From CAZISM01 sp964541895 (GTDB taxonomy: Bacteria > Zhuqueibacterota > Zhuqueibacteria > Residuimicrobiales > Residuimicrobiaceae): DNA of 15,798 bases. A program made the translations under genes and the position numbers. Of this stretch, positions 14,829 to 15,798 are shown piece by piece. The notes below the pieces were generated by a model that was given only the letters and a program-made list of their open reading frames with translations, did not search any database and was not told the DNA's origin. Position 1 is the first letter of the stretch. Each line of letters begins with the position of its first letter. Where the stretch lies: positions 1 through 15,798 of the forward strand of contig CAZISM010000120.1 of the NCBI GenBank assembly GCA_964541895.1, written 5' to 3'.

Positions 14829-15424
14829 GTTGGCGTCGGGTATCTGTCGAATCTGCTGATTGAAAAAGGAAGGCTGCTGCTGTTTCCGGCGGCGTGCGCC
14901 ATCTGCCGGGACCTGGCACACGTCCGTTTTGATTTTTACGGCGAAGCCGATGAGGAATCCGGCCGGCGCATTCACCTTTTTGAAAGCGATAACCCGTTTC
15001 CCGATCGCATTCGCTACCACGGCCCGGTGCATGGCGAAGAGAAAAACCGCATCATTCAGGTTATGGATATTTTTGTTTCCCCTCTTTTTACCGCTATGAA
15101 ACCTTCGGCCTGATTAATCTGGAAGCCATGCGCGCCGGCAAGCCGATCGTCACCACGCGCCATGCAGGCTTGCTGGAAATCGTCGATCACGGCCTGGGTG
15201 GTTTTATCATCGAGCCGCGCCGACTCGATCAGCTGATCCTGACGCTGAAAGAGCTGATCGACGATAAAGAGCTGCGCGAGCGCATGGGCGCTTGTAATCG
15301 AAAAAAGTTTTGTACCACCTTTACTCTGGATCGGCACGTGCAACGCTGGCAGGATCTTTTCAAGCAACTGCTCGATGAACCCCGGCAGACGAACAGGAGG
15401 GGGAGAGCCGATGTGCGGCATTAG
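14829..15424 (+). pseudogene. GT4-family glycosyltransferase, C-terminal half with a frameshift
   Basis: GT4 (GT-B fold) enzymes transfer sugars from nucleotide donors, here presumably to a polysaccharide precursor. The recognisable sequence starts near 14829 with YLSNLLIEKGRLLL, a hallmark at the start of the donor-binding domain, then VRFDFYGEAD, IRYHGPVHGEEKN and MDIFVSPLF. At the T5 run 15085-15089 a missing base shifts the frame. The sense resumes as YRYETFGLINLEAM, carrying the EX7E donor motif, then GKPIVTTRHAGLLEIV and a normal C-terminal helix, stopping at TAG 15422-15424. The whole acceptor domain (about 170 residues) is missing: upstream DNA is the lipoprotein fragment and about 100 nt of unassigned sequence. 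It is therefore both truncated and frameshifted as assembled. Confidence 0.75.
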
Positions 15425-15481
15425 GGTCTGGTCAATCTGGGCACTAAAGCGTCTTTGCTGGCCATGAGCCGGGCGGTGGCG
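15411..15481 (+). pseudogene. Start of an asparagine-synthetase-like gene (class II glutamine amidotransferase), truncated
   Basis: ATG 15411 follows AGGAGGGGGAGAG and overlaps the glycosyltransferase end by 14 nt. It encodes MCGI, the invariant start of AsnB-type enzymes, in which Cys2 becomes the N-terminal nucleophile. The next bases read GLVNLGTKASLLAMSRA only if one base is restored after codon 4, which matches the usual MCGIAGLVNL opening and the helix leading to the HRGPD motif. Before HRGPD would appear, the sequence switches to an oxidoreductase. AsnB-like genes are common in polysaccharide loci. The evidence is a short but distinctive stretch plus a good ribosome site. Confidence 0.6.
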
Positions 15482-15798
15482 GTATATAACTGGTTCAGGG
15501 AGCGGACCTACTCGCTGGCGGTGAACATTCGCGTCAATGCCGGTTATCTGCCGCCGGACTATTGGCTGAACGACGACGAACTGGGCGGCGGCCGGCTACG
15601 CGGGGAAGCGTGCCACTTTATCGATCTGGCCCAATTTTTTATCGCGGCAGCGCCGCAGAGCGTCAAAGCCCTGGCTACCCGCGAACCGCACCGCCTCACG
15701 CGCACGGTGGAAAATTTTGTCGTTACTATCGGCTACGCCGACGGTTCCACAGCGGTCGTGCAATGCTATTCGAACGGCAGCAAAAAATTATCCAAGGA
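15482..15798 (+). pseudogene. Gfo/Idh/MocA-family oxidoreductase, C-terminal fragment, open at the right edge
   Basis: The frame from about 15482 reads WFRERTYSLAVNIRVNAGYL, PPDYWLNDDELGGGRL and RGEACHFIDLAQF, followed by ENFVVTIGYADGSTAVV and SNGSKKLSK. These blocks match the C-terminal Gfo/Idh domain often fused behind a zinc alcohol-dehydrogenase domain in heteropolysaccharide gene clusters; GEACHFIDL is the hallmark, with the conserved histidine. The N-terminal Rossmann part and any ADH domain are absent, replaced in the same frame by the first codons of the asnB-like gene. The right end continues beyond the window. It is likely a NAD-dependent sugar-modifying enzyme in its intact form. 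Confidence 0.7.

Noticed and set aside
15083..15092. Programmed -1 ribosomal frameshift in the glycosyltransferase
   Set aside because: The direction fits (-1), but the codons read CTT TTT preceded by T, which is not an X XXY YYZ heptamer, and no stimulatory stem or upstream Shine-Dalgarno was seen. The same region has other, unrelated indels, so error or decay explains it better.
15411..15467. Functional 18-codon peptide starting MCGI
   Set aside because: The literal frame from ATG 15411 ends after 18 codons, but the AsnB-like sequence resumes in the next frame, so a frameshifted gene start is the simpler reading.

Overview
The window reads as a chromosomal piece of a Gram-negative bacterium with an outer membrane. 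It carries lipid A genes (fabZ end, lpxA), the lipoprotein carrier lolA and a site-2 protease. Gene order (fabZ/lpxA/octanoyltransferase/dxr/rseP and gcvT/comB/ftsK/lolA), an FtsK with a longer insert after its Walker A motif, and an UpxY-type NusG paralogue suggest the FCB superphylum (Bacteroidetes, Ignavibacteria, Calditrichaeota/KSB1-like lineages). The GC content looks high for classic Bacteroidetes, so a KSB1-like lineage is my guess. That placement is inference. A run of exactly 100 N and clustered indels suggest a draft or metagenome-derived assembly.

Layout. (1) 1-3341: an envelope/isoprenoid operon on the plus strand: 3' end of fabZ (or an lpxC-fabZ fusion), lpxA, a LipM-type octanoyltransferase, dxr, and the first 95 codons of rseP, cut by the assembly gap at 3342-3441. 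(2) 3444-3468: a strong intrinsic terminator just after the gap, followed by a TTGACA-type promoter near 3574-3602 that opens the next unit. (3) 3652-8598: gcvT, comB-like phosphatase, ftsK, lolA, all plus strand, intact and tightly packed. (4) 8576-13513: a capsule/exopolysaccharide locus: a short SLBB-domain export protein, a disrupted Wzz/GumC chain-length regulator, an UpxY/RfaH-like NusG paralogue, an intact UDP-sugar 6-dehydrogenase, and a GDP-fucose-synthase-like SDR that lacks the residues needed for epimerisation. (5) 13514-15798: a small zinc-ribbon membrane protein, then a patchwork of gene pieces: a frameshifted lipoprotein, the second half of a GT4 glycosyltransferase with a frameshift, the first ~24 codons of an asparagine-synthetase-like gene, and the C-terminal part of a Gfo/Idh/MocA oxidoreductase running off the right edge.

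How they work together. The first two units are housekeeping: lipid A acylation, lipoate attachment, MEP-pathway isoprenoids, envelope stress proteolysis, one-carbon metabolism, chromosome segregation and lipoprotein transport. The third is a surface-polysaccharide locus in which the NusG paralogue probably promotes elongation through the long operon, the dehydrogenase and SDR supply nucleotide sugars, and the SLBB and Wzz proteins handle export and chain length.

The main oddity is that every recognisable reading-frame defect lies in the polysaccharide half (an in-frame amber codon, several single-base indels mostly in homopolymers, and abrupt junctions between gene fragments), while the first 8.6 kb has none apart from the gap. 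This is either real decay and rearrangement of a fast-evolving locus or local misassembly of strain-variable DNA; reads would decide. I did not find a convincing undescribed system, CRISPR array, RNA gene or insertion sequence.
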